Shown one piece after another: positions 1-10,019 of a DNA stretch of 21,908 bases; the stretch's first letter is position 1, and the number at the start of each line of letters is the position of its first letter. A program made the position numbers and the translations under genes. Below the pieces are notes generated by a model that had not been told where the DNA came from, did not search any database, and saw only the letters and a program-made list of their open reading frames with translations. This stretch comes from Euprymna scolopes. Taxonomy: Eukaryota; Mollusca; Cephalopoda; Sepiida; Sepiolidae. The DNA lies in NCBI GenBank assembly GCA_024364805.1, contig CM044510.1:52846984-52868891 (forward strand), given 5' to 3'.

Positions 1-127
1 TAAGCTAAATTTAATGTAACTGTTTAAACAAACTATACATAATTTGATTCACCTTTTAGTCATGTATAATTTTACCTGCTCATATTTGACATTTAATTGA
101 AATATTCCGGTTTCCACGTAAAAATTG

Positions 128-790
128 AAGAGGCAAAAAGAAAGTCCGCATAACTGAAAATTGTTATTTAAAGGTAGTTTTAGGACATTAATGCAACACA
201 TATACAACAGGAACACAAAGAACTAGTTAATGTTTAGTAGCATAGCCCTTCTGCAATTTGAAAACCTGCATTCTTTTTGAGAATTCTTTGAACTACACTG
301 CAGCGTAACTCCGGGAAAAGGCATCCCACTTTTATTTAATTTTTCTCAAAAGTTCTTCCAAATTTGAGGTTTTATCATTGCGTAGCTGTTGCTTGATGTA
401 ATGGCATACGTTTTCGATAGGATTGAGGTCTGGAGATTGTTCAGGCCAATCCAAACACGGAATATCATGCTCTTCCAGGAACCTCTTGACAATGCAACCT
501 GTGGGAATGGGAGCATTATCCTGCATGAAGATTGGATTATCATCAAAATTCCGACCAAAGTAGATTAGAAAATGTCTTGTCAACATATATATATATGTAC
601 TTGGTCGAATTAATTCGACTTTGTAAGTGAAATAAAGGCCCTGAGTCAATAGTGCTAATATTGCCCCACACCAAAACTGAACCTTTCATCACTATACAGC
701 GTTTAAACTGAGCAGCTAGGATTTAATTCTTCGTCTTTCCTCCGATAAAAACATCGATTACTGCAAACTGAATGATTGCCATCTATAAAG
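128..790 (-). mobile_element. Tc1-like (DD34E) DNA transposon relic, truncated at its 5' end
   Basis: This is the 3' two-thirds of a Tc1/mariner-superfamily element read on the minus strand. The transposase relic lies at 234-790. Beyond its stop, near 130-155, is the stretch AAAGTCCGCATAACTG, which resembles the inner part of Tc1-type terminal repeats, so the left end is probably near 128. No matching inverted repeat is visible at the right. Similarity fades near 790, so the 5' part of the transposase and the second end are missing. The element could not move itself. The left boundary is an estimate, and no TA duplication can be paired. Confidence 0.75.
234..790 (-). pseudogene. Tc1-type transposase, C-terminal catalytic part, frameshifted
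   Basis: Tc1 transposases cut and rejoin DNA at TA sites with a DDE catalytic triad. The open stretch at 332-649 carries MQDNAP (second Asp at about 518-520) and WPEQSPDLNPIEN (Glu at 413-415). Exactly 34 residues separate Asp and Glu, which is the DD34E spacing. The stretch just upstream translates as VLVWGNIS, matching the usual VxVWGxxS strand. Still further upstream YRRKDEELNPSC matches the YVRRKPGEELNPxC region, but in a different frame and followed by an in-frame stop. After 332 another frame reads VQRILKKNAGFQIAEGLCY and stops at 234, which fits the family C-terminus. The usual His after NAP is Pro here. The helix-turn-helix and first catalytic Asp are not visible. It is a dead copy. 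Confidence 0.85.
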
Positions 791-3265
791 GTACGTACAT
801 GTCAATTTCATGTTGCTTCATCATTGTTCAAAGTTTAGGGTTTCAACTTCTGTTTCCTCGAATATAATGCCCAGGAGCAGAGAGCTTTCTATTCAATTAC
901 TACTAGTAGTCAATCATTATGACTGTCTCCGTGAACTTGATACCTGGTCTCTATTTGTTTTAGGCCTTAATGGAATCTTTCCCCGTGCTCGTTACTCATT
1001 GAACCCAGGTTCTCAAAAACCCCCGTCTATACGTGAAAATAGATAGTGCACTTGACACTCATCTTGCAAACTTCTGAAAACAATCATGTTGTTGCAAGCT
1101 CTGTTTAGTTTCTGGCCGTATTGTTGCCAAGAAATTTCTACCCTACAAGAACAAATGCCTTCTACACTTCCAATTCCATGTTGTTCATTTAAAACGTTGG
1201 ATATCTGATGATCTACCGGATATGAGGAGATTCAACGATGCTAGCTTTCAATTTCTCCATTGGCCAATCCTGAAAAGCTTGCCACAAATAGGTGGAGCAG
1301 CCAACATCTTAATTCAGAACTTTCGTGAATTGCTCGATTAAGCCGAACTTGATATCTCACAATAGAAAAAAGTATTCTGCCTCTGTCCACACGAAAATCG
1401 TGAGTGACCTTCCTTTCTTTGCAAGGTACGAATTCCTCCGACATAGGCCAGTCTGTTTTCGTGTACCTTGAACACCAATTTTTGGAAGATTTCGAGGATT
1501 AATGACTTCAAACGGGCCCATTTTGGAGATAATCACCCAGAATTATCAGACCTAAATACTTGTCATTAAAATAATCATTCAGAATCAAAGCAATTATTCG
1601 ACATGGTATTTTTCCCCGCCGACGTCTTCTAAAATGTCCCACACATGCGTACCTAAGAATAAAAACGTAAACACAACGACATAGGTCATAGCGCAAAGAC
1701 TTGGCCTGGTTGAGAATTTTTTTTTTTATATTCAGCGCATCAGATACGTCAAAAATTAGCTGAGAAGACGCAAAAACAAATTATTGCTGGCCAGTGTAAA
1801 CAATGGAGAACTTTTTCTATAAGAATAAATGAGACATTTACTTCATTTATAATATTTAAGCGTGTGTTACGACTGTGGCAGCGTGCGAGTTTATTATAAT
1901 CGTTTCTTTCCTCATACAAACTAGGGAAGCGTAATCTTTATTGGCCTCATCTTTATCTAAGCATCATTTTACATTTACGGACTATATAATTGTAGCCAAA
2001 TAAACGATTATTGCTTAATAATATTTTGGATGAACTTCATTTTCAAAGCATAGCTTATTCAACATATTTCGCCAAACACATACGGGCGTAGCGCGCATTT
2101 TCTGTCCGATAATCTTCATTAATTGACCAACGACCTCATTTTACAGGACAACGCGGACGCAACACGTTTATCATGTGAATTGAAAATTTTTAAAACATAT
2201 TCTGCATGAAGCATAGCTACATGCCAGATTAAGTCATAAAAATGATTGAGACTCTGCTGCATCTGTTTTAATCTGAAAATCCTTCATGCAAAAGATGCCT
2301 TCGGAAATCATTGGACAACCTGACGGACTATAGAGCAGTGGAGAACCTCATTCCAGCCAACGACAATCGTTAAAGCAATTGAAAACGTTGCAAAATTAAA
2401 CAGCTAAGCTCATCGATACGAAATGTCCGATACACGAATAATAGGTTGCAGACATCGTACTGATCATTTATTATAAAATTCTGAATGCAACAAGATAGAG
2501 TACGCATTCACGCCTCTTATCGCCTCTGTTCTATCTCGGAATTTCTCTCGCGGTTCTACTGCTTTAACAAATTATAGAGCAGTGGTAATGTCCGGAAGAC
2601 AAGTTCAGACGGTAGTTTCCCGTTGCCTTCCGCAATGATTCCACTCCTGTTTGCTAAACGCCCCCCCCCAATACCGATCTGGAAATTTCTATGCTTTGGC
2701 GGGGTAATACAGCTCCTATTTTTCACAGATAGTCACCAATCTAGGACTAGCTAGGCACATCTTTGCTTACTCTCGGTGATCTATTGAGCTTCAGTGTTTT
2801 AATCTGATAGTGGCGTATTAAAAATACACAAGGCTTTACGGAGGTCACCCCGAAAACATGTTCTAAAATTAAGTAAAAGAGATCAAATACTATCAGAAAC
2901 ATTTTATTCGATTCTGCCGGGAAATGACGCCGATCAGAATTTGGGGCTTTTATATTTTTAGGCCAGCACGTACATGTAAGTCGAAATGAATATAAGCAAT
3001 TCAATTTATACTGTTATTTAAAAGCACACGTTCTCTAATGTAAGAAAAACAAGTTTGCCAAATCCATTATGTGACATGCAAGACATTCGAAGTTGGATTA
3101 GTTTGCTGCCAAGAGAGTGATGAAACCCAACATAATACAATGTGGGGAAACGCTTCAAATCGCAGGTTAACTAATCAATTACAGTAATGGCATTATTAGT
3201 AAAAAATAACTACAAATATACTACATCATAAAGTTGTAATCGCTAAATGAATGCGTCATTTCATA
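791..3265. other. Unassigned AT-rich sequence, no supported gene
   Basis: Only short open frames occur (78, 67, 62 and 85 codons). None has a recognisable domain, codon structure or convincing splice pattern. A 13-bp word, TATAGAGCAGTGG, occurs twice (2329-2341 and 2573-2585), and there is a run of nine Cs at 2661-2669. The frame at 2747-3004 on the minus strand is the longest, but I recognise nothing in it. Old unclassifiable repeats are likely but cannot be named from the sequence alone. Confidence 0.5.
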
Positions 3266-3269
3266 CAGG

Positions 3270-3335
3270 TCTTTATCGTAACGATTAATGTAGCGATTAA
3301 CTGCCCGTTGGTTGTAAGATCGAATCCTATCAGAG
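3270..3335 (+). repeat. Decayed tRNA-like SINE head
   Basis: TCGTAACGATTAATG near 3275 resembles a pol III A-box region (compare GCGTAACGGTTAA in tRNA-derived SINE heads). AAGATCGAATCCTAT at about 3317-3331 fits a B box (GWTCRANNC). The spacing of roughly 40 bases is right for a tRNA-derived promoter. The tail cannot be delimited. A lone B-box-like word, GGGTCGAATCCTC, also occurs near 3560 without an A box. Confidence 0.4.
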
Positions 3336-4084
3336 TCAAGCATGCTCATACGTGACGGCGAAACACTATTCTATCTATAAATAATATATACACATATATT
3401 TTCTATATAGGTAGCGTATTTTTTCATTTAAGCAAACATATTTAAAATAAAATAATTTTATCGCATACATTTTTCTTTATCATATTTCTGACGATCTGTT
3501 CTGTGTTAAAATAAAAAAATAATGTACGTTTCATATGTATCACAAACATTTTTGATACTGGGTCGAATCCTCTTTACGTGAAACAAGTAAATGGAAGAGA
3601 AGGCTGAAGTGAAGTAGAGAATTTAATAATATAGTTGGCAAACGCACAAGTGAAATGAAACACGCAAAAAGTACAGCCCTGTATTGTCTTAGGAAAAGGA
3701 GTTTATACGTTAGAATTCGCGACTACCGAATTATTACCATTAATATCAATAATAAAATTGCCATTTGTTAAGTATTTAAAAATGTTGTTGCCGGTTTCAT
3801 GCGTAATATTATTAATTATAGGTTTCTGAGTTTTAATAAAGAGAACTTTGAGTATTTTTAGTTTAAATTATTTCAATTAAGCATTACATGTAACCACTTT
3901 TTCATATAAACGTTCGAATTCATTCAAAAATGAACCATAAAACAAACAAACAAATATCATCTAAAAAGCAACACAATTAATAAACTAATAATAACGATTG
4001 GTCCTAGGAGTTGGGGTCTCGATTTAAAACCTCACTAGTTTTAGCTAGGTTCAGTCGACTGATACTTGGTCCTATTTTTTACCC
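3336..4084. other. Unassigned AT-rich sequence
   Basis: Nothing is supported here except the orphan B-box-like word near 3560 and a short CAAA run near 3940-3955. No open frame of useful length is present. Confidence 0.5.
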
Positions 4085-4235
4085 AATCTCTGTACTTAAA
4101 TCAAATACAGTTTCTTCCCAACGGCATCCAATCTGTGGAACAAAATACTACGAGCTGCTTCCTTAAATAACTACAAGTCTAATATTAACAAATTATTCTT
4201 AAACTATCCTCTTATGTATTTAATGTATTTTTAGA
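4085..4235 (+). pseudogene. LINE reverse-transcriptase C-terminal scrap
   Basis: The plus-strand frame from 4085 reads KYSFFPTASNLWNKI and, further on, YKSNINKLFLN. This is the pattern that closes many CR1/Jockey/RTE-type non-LTR reverse transcriptases: [RK]xSFFPRxxxLWNxLP, then a variable stretch, then FKSxxxxxL. Sequence upstream of 4085 does not give recognisable palm or thumb motifs, and a stop lies just before the match. Only the extreme C-terminus of a 5'-truncated or eroded LINE is therefore present. The element is too short for family assignment. It could also come from a different LINE clade than the pieces at 5972 and 9073. Confidence 0.5.
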
Positions 4236-4656
4236 TAGTATTTCCTATTGAAACCACTGTTTATAATTCTCGTGTATTGGTAATCCCTTAGGAAAAATAT
4301 TATTTTTATATCTACGTAATAATTGTGAAACGTTTCTCATAATTTGTATTTAACATAGAGCCGAAACAAATAAGAAAACTTGCGTTGAATTGTACTTAAT
4401 AAGACGATAGTCGTACTAACATTTTCTAAATCTAATTTATTAAATTATCTATGTCTGTCTGTCCCCATATTTTCAAACTAAAATTCGCCGAGCAGCGTTA
4501 GGGGCTTAGAATGATTGGATATTTTATCCCCCGCTGATGAATGCGTCTTTAGCCGGTTAAAATAGTTTGTAAAGGGCCAAGAAGAGGTCAAAATTGAAAA
4601 GATTTCTTATACATTTTGTACACTCATACTAGTTTATTTTTAATTAGTTCATATAC
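4236..4656. other. Unassigned sequence with short TCTG run
   Basis: A small CTGTCTGTCTGTC run lies near 4452-4463. It is followed by a somewhat less AT-rich block (about 4480-4600) that looks like part of a dispersed repeat, but I cannot name it. There is no coding potential. Confidence 0.4.
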
Positions 4657-4740
4657 GCGTAACCTTGGTACAATGGTAACGTTACCAGCGTAGCATGCCT
4701 AAGTTTTGTTTTCGGTTTCGATTCCATCTGATGGTACGCA
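4657..4740 (+). repeat. tRNA-like pseudogene or SINE head
   Basis: A cloverleaf-like outline is visible. GCGTA (4657-4661) can pair with TACGC (4735-4739) as an acceptor stem. CTTGGTACAATGGTAACG (4664-4681) looks like a D arm and A box, and GGTTTCGATTCCATC (about 4714-4728) is a B box with one extra T. The T stem is not properly paired and the anticodon arm is long, so a functional tRNA is unlikely. It could be a free-standing tRNA pseudogene or the head of a SINE whose tail has decayed. Confidence 0.5.
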
Positions 4741-4744
4741 AATA

Positions 4745-5970
4745 CATTTTGTTTTCCTTTAGAAATCACGACACTGTAATAATATTTAAGAACCTGAGCA
4801 AATTAAAATATCATATTTAAGCGTATTTTAGCACCGGGGAAAACCCTCTCCGCTTTACGTTTTTAATTTTTAATTCTTATAAACATTTGATTCATAATAA
4901 ATTAAAATACTAATAAATAAGTATTTATCGATGTTCCTTTAATTTTAATTTACAAAAACATAAAACAAAAATTCTAATAATTAAAATAAGTGTACATTTA
5001 AACGCGGCATCTCGTGTAAAATTAAGTGTGCATTTGCAAATGTATAGTTAAAAACAGAATACTCTCTATAAAGTTAGACTAAGAAAGAATCTGAAGATTT
5101 TGTATGAATTTTCATGTTTTGACATGTATACAAGTTAGTCGAAAGTGCAACGTAACATAGAAAATAACAAAACATATTTGTCATTTGGTAGGCGATATCA
5201 TTTGATGCAAATGTTGTTTTAAAAGCGCCAGCCTTATTATAGAGCTCTCAGAAGAGCTGACCGAGAGCAGCTTATATATAACTTGCAACGCCGCAAAAAT
5301 AAATAAATAAAAATGAAAGCAAATATTAAATGATGAAATTCACTTAATATGTTGTTGGCGTTTTTTTTTTTTGTTGAAATTGTTACCATATTACACAACG
5401 TAAAAAACCTGCAAGACAAACATGAATGTTGTTTTATCTTCACTACTGCAGTAAGGATCGTTTGCTGACAAGTAAATACAGAAAAAGAGACGCTACGTAT
5501 TTTTGAGCCGACTATTTCTAACGGGTCTACGTGATGAACAGCTCTTCTGATTCTCTGATGGTGTAAAATAAGTTACCGCAGCGGTGAATGCGTTGCGGGG
5601 TGTTATAATTCAAAAGAAATACAAACTCAGCAAAAGAATATTAATTTAAAAAAACACAAACAATTCTAGAACCCAAAAAATATAACCCATTTGTAGTGGG
5701 AAAGACCAGCTTATTTATTGATCTTAATCGTAAATATTAAAAAGATCGCAATCCTTATCATATCTTATCATTCCAATACAGGGCTTATTCGACATCTACG
5801 TTACAAGCCATCAAATCTCGATCAGTAAAAGTTGGTTCCTCACTTCAGTCATTGAGGATGTGGTCTGTTCTCCGTCTAGAATTTCCACAAATGCAGTTTG
5901 TTTTTTTTCTTGGGAGTTACCAGTATCAAGACCCGTAGGCCATTCGACGATAACGGTTAATGAATGTAAG
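4745..5970. other. Unassigned AT-rich sequence
   Basis: No supported gene is present. The open frame at 5237-5443 on the minus strand is low-complexity and lysine/asparagine/phenylalanine-rich because of base composition. A 12-bp word, TCAGAAGAGCTG (5249-5260), recurs in inverted orientation at 5537-5548, which is probably coincidental. Confidence 0.5.
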
Positions 5971-5971
5971 A

Positions 5972-6175
5972 TTATAGTGTAGTAATCGTGAATCGTGTAA
6001 ATTGGGTAGAATTTAATTTGTTATGGAAACAGCTCAACAAGAATTTGTTTACATTTAATTTGAAGACTACTATATCGTATTCAAGCGAGAAGGAGCACAA
6101 AGAAACAGTGTTCCACAGGCCGGAAGTTCTTGGAAAAGAAGCTTTGTCCATGGAATCTACGTCATAGTAAGACAC
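5972..6175 (-). pseudogene. LINE reverse-transcriptase C-terminus (CR1/Jockey type), 3' end of a relic
   Basis: The 67-codon minus-strand frame contains SFPRTSGLWNTV followed by FKLNVNKFLLS. That is the canonical tail of this LINE type, usually SFLPRTSRLWNxLP, then about 15 residues, then FKxxVNxxLLS. The match spans about residues 12-48 (roughly 6142-6032). Upstream, toward higher coordinates, the palm and thumb regions are not adjacent. A minus-strand reverse-transcriptase core of the same general type lies at 10020-10690, in the correct order and orientation to be the missing N-terminal part if later insertions separated them. That link is an inference. The frame ends at a stop at 5972. 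It is not a host gene. Confidence 0.65.
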
Positions 6176-6364
6176 AGATAGAGAGTGGAAGAAATCGTAT
6201 ATAGTAGTTATAGCAAGTCGGGCGTTTCTACTAATGCAGTTACTTGATGTTGATGTTTATTACTGAACCTTATTCATTTATTTCGTAGGAATCGCATGAT
6301 CATTACTGGCATTCGTTTCCCCGATATATTTCTGATTAGAGCTTTTTCTTAGAAATATATAAGG

Positions 6365-6475
6365 TATGAAGGAGGAGGCCACGTAAAATTCACCAACACT
6401 CGTTAGTGAAAGTGTTTCTGGGGAAAGAACTGGATTCGAACTCGCAAACCCACGCTGTCAGTTCACCTCCTTGTT
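6365..6475 (-). repeat. tRNA-derived SINE relic, copy 1
   Basis: Read on the minus strand it has GAACTGACAGCGTGGG, then a B box GAGTTCGAATCCAGT (6430-6444), then a body containing TTTCACTAACGAG and GAATTTTAC. A second copy at 20550-20680 shares the same B-box context and body words in the same order, which shows they belong to one dispersed SINE family. The A-box half is not recognisable in this copy. Confidence 0.6.
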
Positions 6476-6852
6476 GTTGCTGTTCGTTGTTTGAGGTAGC
6501 TAGCTGTCTCTCTAGCATCCCGACTGGATCTATCCAAGGTTGCACAGTCTTTCTCAGAGCGATGTTGTAGCAAATGATTTATGACTTCAGAAATATTTTT
6601 TCTTTAGAAGAGCTGTGTGCATGGGTGTATATCCAGTTAGAAAGGAATGGGCTACACGGAGCAGGAATAATGCGTTGAGGAGAGATAAAGGAATGGTTAG
6701 AGAAAGATAAAATATAGATATAAGTTTTAATAGAAATAGGAGGGGGTGACGATGGTCTAATATTTAACGACACATACTGACGACTTGGTTGCCCCAAGTT
6801 CGTATTCAGGAAATTTCTGAAACAATCACGCTCATTTATGATGGTGGCAATA
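6476..6852. other. Unassigned sequence
   Basis: No domain is recognisable in the 72-codon minus-strand frame at 6579-6797, which is Ser/Pro/Ile-rich. Nothing else is supported. Confidence 0.45.
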
Positions 6853-6853
6853 T

Positions 6854-6921
6854 TTACGTGGTCCCTTCAGTAATCCCCGATGTCTAACAAGAGATCGAGG
6901 ATTACTGAAGTGACCACGAAA
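6854..6921. repeat. Short hairpin, 25-bp arms with 12-nt loop
   Basis: Positions 6857-6881 and 6894-6918 are reverse complements with two mismatches. The loop is 6882-6893, and two further outer pairs are possible after one mismatch. Both arms contain CTTCAGTAATCC. It could be a foldback repeat, a small MITE or an inverted micro-duplication. It is not a rho-type terminator, because the context is animal DNA with no adjacent gene. Confidence 0.75.
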
Positions 6922-6988
6922 TTGAATTCTGACACGAAAAATATCGGATAAACTAATGCCAGCAATGGAATCTTTGGATTCTTGCGAG

Positions 6989-6989
<1 letters not shown>

Positions 6990-7045
<56 letters not shown>

Positions 7046-7046
7046 T
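6990..7046. repeat. (TTA)n microsatellite
   Basis: About 18 uninterrupted TTA units. The long isoleucine run in the minus-strand frame at 6832-7131 is simply a translation of this repeat, so that frame is not a gene. Confidence 0.95.
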
Positions 7047-7047
7047 T

Positions 7048-7100
7048 GATGATGATGGCGACGACGACGACGGACGACGACGGCGACGACGACAATGACA
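7048..7100. repeat. GAT/GAC trinucleotide-rich tract
   Basis: Imperfect GAT and GAC units, interrupted by GGC, directly follow the TTA array. This makes a compound microsatellite whose composition changes abruptly from pure AT to GC-rich. Confidence 0.9.
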
Positions 7101-7218
7101 GAAATAGATAACAGGTTTGTTCTGGCAACACTTGTAAGCCCTGATAGTTATTTATAAAGTTGTTTGGTTGTAAGAAGTTCTCTTTTTAGGCGGTTTCGTA
7201 AATTCTTTCTTTCTTTTG

Positions 7219-7303
7219 CATTGGTAATATCGGTATTCATAATATTTATTATTTATTTTTGATTGGTAATATTTATTCTTTATTTTTCATTGGTAATATC
7301 GTT
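7219..7303. repeat. Small imperfect tandem repeat
   Basis: ATTGGTAATAT occurs three times (starting near 7220, 7262 and 7290), and the first two copies are each followed by a TTTATT-rich stretch. The spacing is uneven (about 42 and 28 bp), so one unit has an internal insertion or deletion. Confidence 0.6.
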
Positions 7304-7764
7304 GTCCCCGACCTGCAATGCTTTGTAATCTAAATAGTCATATATCTGGCACTAATCAAGATAGCCATATCTTAACCTCGGCAATCTAATGAGTATCGGT
7401 ATGCTTATATATTTATGCCATTTCCAGGTCAATAAATAATATTGTCACATAATTGTGATTATCACATATCCAGTGTAGAACGATAGAATTGTCGCCCTTG
7501 AAAAGACAATATGATTCCATTTCCATTTGATTAAAACCGGTTTTCTTTACTTTTGTTGCAGATCATCTACTTGTTTACTAGTTGCAAAGATCGGTAGGAA
7601 CCTTCTATTTCGTCTAATAATGACATTATGCTCAACAACGAGCAAGGTTGGGATACGCTGCTGTACAACTCGTGCTATCTACAAATCCAAGTTATGAAAC
7701 AGAACCATTGCCAGCACTCTAAAAATGCAAATCCGGGCTGTTCAACGCTTGAGAGCACAGCTCA
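7304..7764. other. Unassigned sequence upstream of mariner relic
   Basis: Part of 7620-7764 may be the eroded N-terminal region of the mariner relic that follows, but no helix-turn-helix or first catalytic Asp motif can be read. The remainder is unassigned. Confidence 0.4.
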
Positions 7765-8171
7765 ATGAAGTTCATGGACACGGTTATGGTCTTTGGTGTT
7801 GTTTAAAGTGAGGGGCACATCATCACACCTTACATATTCGATGTCGGCTTGAAAATCAATACCAAAGTGTACCTAGATATGCTGAATAGTGGTGCAGCAA
7901 GTTTCGATACCAGCCAACATGGCTAAAGAGATTAACGCAAGCTCCAGAAAGGGTGTTTCGACTTTGTACTTTTCTCTCACTGGCACCCACTCTTCCCTGG
8001 TCTTTACTCACTGGACTACTTCGTTAGATCATACGTCGAAAACCTCAGCAACGTGACGTTCCAATACGCAAAAGCCAGCCTAATCGCCGAGTATTCACCG
8101 AGCTTCAAACGGCGCTTGTAGAAAAGGTATGCTCTCAGTTTCAGACATGTATCAATGCGGTGATTAAAGGG
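7765..8171 (+). pseudogene. Mariner-like transposase relic, C-terminal part, frameshifted (copy A)
   Basis: The plus strand reads TVMVFGVV, then SEGHIITPYIFDVGLKINT and KVYLDMLNS. These match the strand region of mariner-type transposases that usually reads VMVFGVVxSEGHxMPPHIF. In another frame it reads CFDFVLFSHWHPLFPGLYS followed directly by LDYFVRSYVENLSNV, corresponding to the usual SHWPPSSPDLNPLDYFVWSYVENxxN with the third catalytic Asp in LDYF. A third frame gives VFTELQTALVEKVCSQF, the C-terminal end. At least three frames are needed, a stop follows GVV, and the QQDSAPxH motif with the second Asp is not readable. TIRs were not found. It differs clearly from the two other mariners in the window. 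Confidence 0.8.
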
Positions 8172-9072
8172 GTCTGGTCTACTACATATTCTATTTACCT
8201 GAATTGATATTTTAAATAAAAATTTTAAAATATATCTGTAGTGTTGTTAAATGTATAATTCCATCTTGTAATCAATTATTTGCTCAATATGCACTTATAG
8301 TATTAGAAATAAGATTAAATGGACTATGGGAATGCTCCGTAAACACAAACCATCTTTTTTATCTATTAAAACAGTTGCAGTTACTGTCTAGGAGAATATT
8401 ATTTTAAGGTTGTTTGATATTTAAGGGACAAGTACTAGCTTTCTCTCTTATCATTTTGCAAGCAAATGGTGAGGTCATACGTGGGGGATATAAAGTAACT
8501 TTCTTCAACCACATCTTTTAAGAGTCGAATTGCCTTAAACCAGTGGCAAAGAGAATTTCAGGACAACTGGAAACAATGATAAGATAATCACCTAATATTC
8601 TGTACAAAATATCCAGTTTCTTTTCTTACAGTTTCACCTCAAACAAGACACAGTATCATTTTGATTTAAGGGGGCTACTATTAGAGACATGAGTTGCAGG
8701 ATTATCATACAGAGTGTTTAGCAGCAAGATACTTGTTGACATTTCATTACATGTCAGTACAGTTGGGGAAGCATCATATCAGCTGGGAATTCGAAAACCT
8801 AGCAGTTCTGGGGAAGAATATTAAAGTAGAAGGCTTTTTTACATCTATCAATCCTTACTGTGTAGGGGTGGGACTTTGCTGCTTGTCGTGTTTGTCCGGG
8901 GTATTTAGGTCGAGGGGGTACAAGGGCTAGTACTGCGTCTGAGTATCCACTATAAACATACTTGTAAAACAGGCAGAGGCATGGCGTTTTGAGACTTGTG
9001 GTACAGGTTGAAAACCTTTGTTAAGGCAGGAAAGAGAAGGAAAGTAAGAGAGAAAAGGAAAGATGAAATCGT
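8172..9072. other. Unassigned sequence between mariner A and LINE
   Basis: An AT-rich stretch follows the mariner. The 78-codon plus frame at 8694-8930 has no recognisable motif. A purine-rich GGAAAG/GAGAAAAG tract at about 9020-9065 directly precedes the LINE similarity. The 5' part of that LINE may be hidden here, but I cannot read it. Confidence 0.4.
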
Positions 9073-10015
9073 ACGTCAATTGTAGACATTTATACTGATG
9101 ACTCTCCCATCAACGGCAACACATCAAACACCGTAACTGATCAAGTTCTCTCTCATTCTCTCTCCTCTGATCTTAAACACGTGGTAAAATGGGGAAAAAG
9201 TGACTGGTTTGTTTTAATGCATCTAAAACCAAGATTCTATATTAACATCATAAACGCTCTCATCCTTATCTGGCATTAATTGAAATTAATGGCTCTCGTC
9301 CTCGGGAAGCTCCGTGTTTTGACAGGCTTCTGGGGTTGACCTTAACCCCTCATCTGAAATGGAATACTACATAAGATCCGTTGCCAAGTTCAGGGGAAAA
9401 ATGGTGGGATCATTCTACTGGGTCAGTAGCAGTTTCATAGCTGATGCGATTCTCTACCTATATAAAAACCAGGTTCGTCTAATGATGAAGTATTGTTACC
9501 ACGTGTTGGCAGGAACTGCTAAAAAGAACTTGCTAAGTGGTGACTCCTTTGTAAGAAAAAATGAAGGATGCATCATTTCGTCGATGGCCCAGAGTTTTAA
9601 CCTTAGAGACATTTTAAGACGTATCATGTTGGCGACTCTCTTTTTACTCCTGTCCACGAGTGAGAGACTAACAGCGCATTCACCAGCTTAAATTTGACAA
9701 CAATACTCCATACATAGGCGCATTATGACATTGTAATGGTACAGGATACTTTAAGGCGCAAGTAACTTTCTGGCACCGTAGAGAGCCCAGATTTTTCGCA
9801 GCAGCCTTGCCAATTTTCTCGGTGTATCTGTTCCATCTCATGCATCCCACTCTTTTTATCTATGCCAAAACCCAAACGTAGATTCCATGAACAATGCTTC
9901 TTACTAAGAAATGCACGCCTGTGGTATTCTCTTTCGTTTTCCTGCTTTCCATCTACTACAATTAAGTTTTCCTCAAGTCCAACATAAACAATCTTTGTTA
10001 ACCCGTCTCATTAAG
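9073..10015 (+). pseudogene. LINE reverse-transcriptase relic, palm motif C to C-terminus (CR1/Jockey type)
   Basis: Non-LTR retrotransposon polymerase. The similarity starts with IVDIYTDDSPINGNTSNTV. YTDD at 9091-9102 is the palm catalytic motif, usually YADD. It continues with VLSHSLSSDLKHVVKWGK. After a frame break, the open stretch 9359-9691 reads YIRSVAKFRGKMVGSFYWVS, then ADAILYLYKNQVRLMMKYCY, matching the thumb region (AILYLYKSxVRPxMEYCxHxW). Near 9890-10010 another frame reads FHEQCFLLRNARLWYSLSF and FSCFPSTTIKFSSSPT, the C-terminal tail. Fingers and endonuclease are absent. Several frameshifts and stops make it inactive. It meets an oppositely oriented LINE relic at about 10015-10030. 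Confidence 0.85.
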
Positions 10016-10019
10016 TAAT

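Noticed and set aside
810-1046. Possible coding exon of 78 codons
   Set aside because: No recognisable motif, no convincing splice context, and it directly adjoins the broken end of the Tc1 relic.
1206-1235. Hammerhead ribozyme core (CTGATGA present)
   Set aside because: No GAAA partner with the required stems follows. Other CTGATGA words in the window fail the same test.
4657-4740. Functional tRNA gene
   Set aside because: The acceptor pairing is good, but the T stem is broken, the B box has an extra base and the anticodon arm is malformed.
6832-7131. 99-codon minus-strand open frame
   Set aside because: Most of it is a translated TTA/GAC microsatellite and the hairpin. There is no real coding signal.
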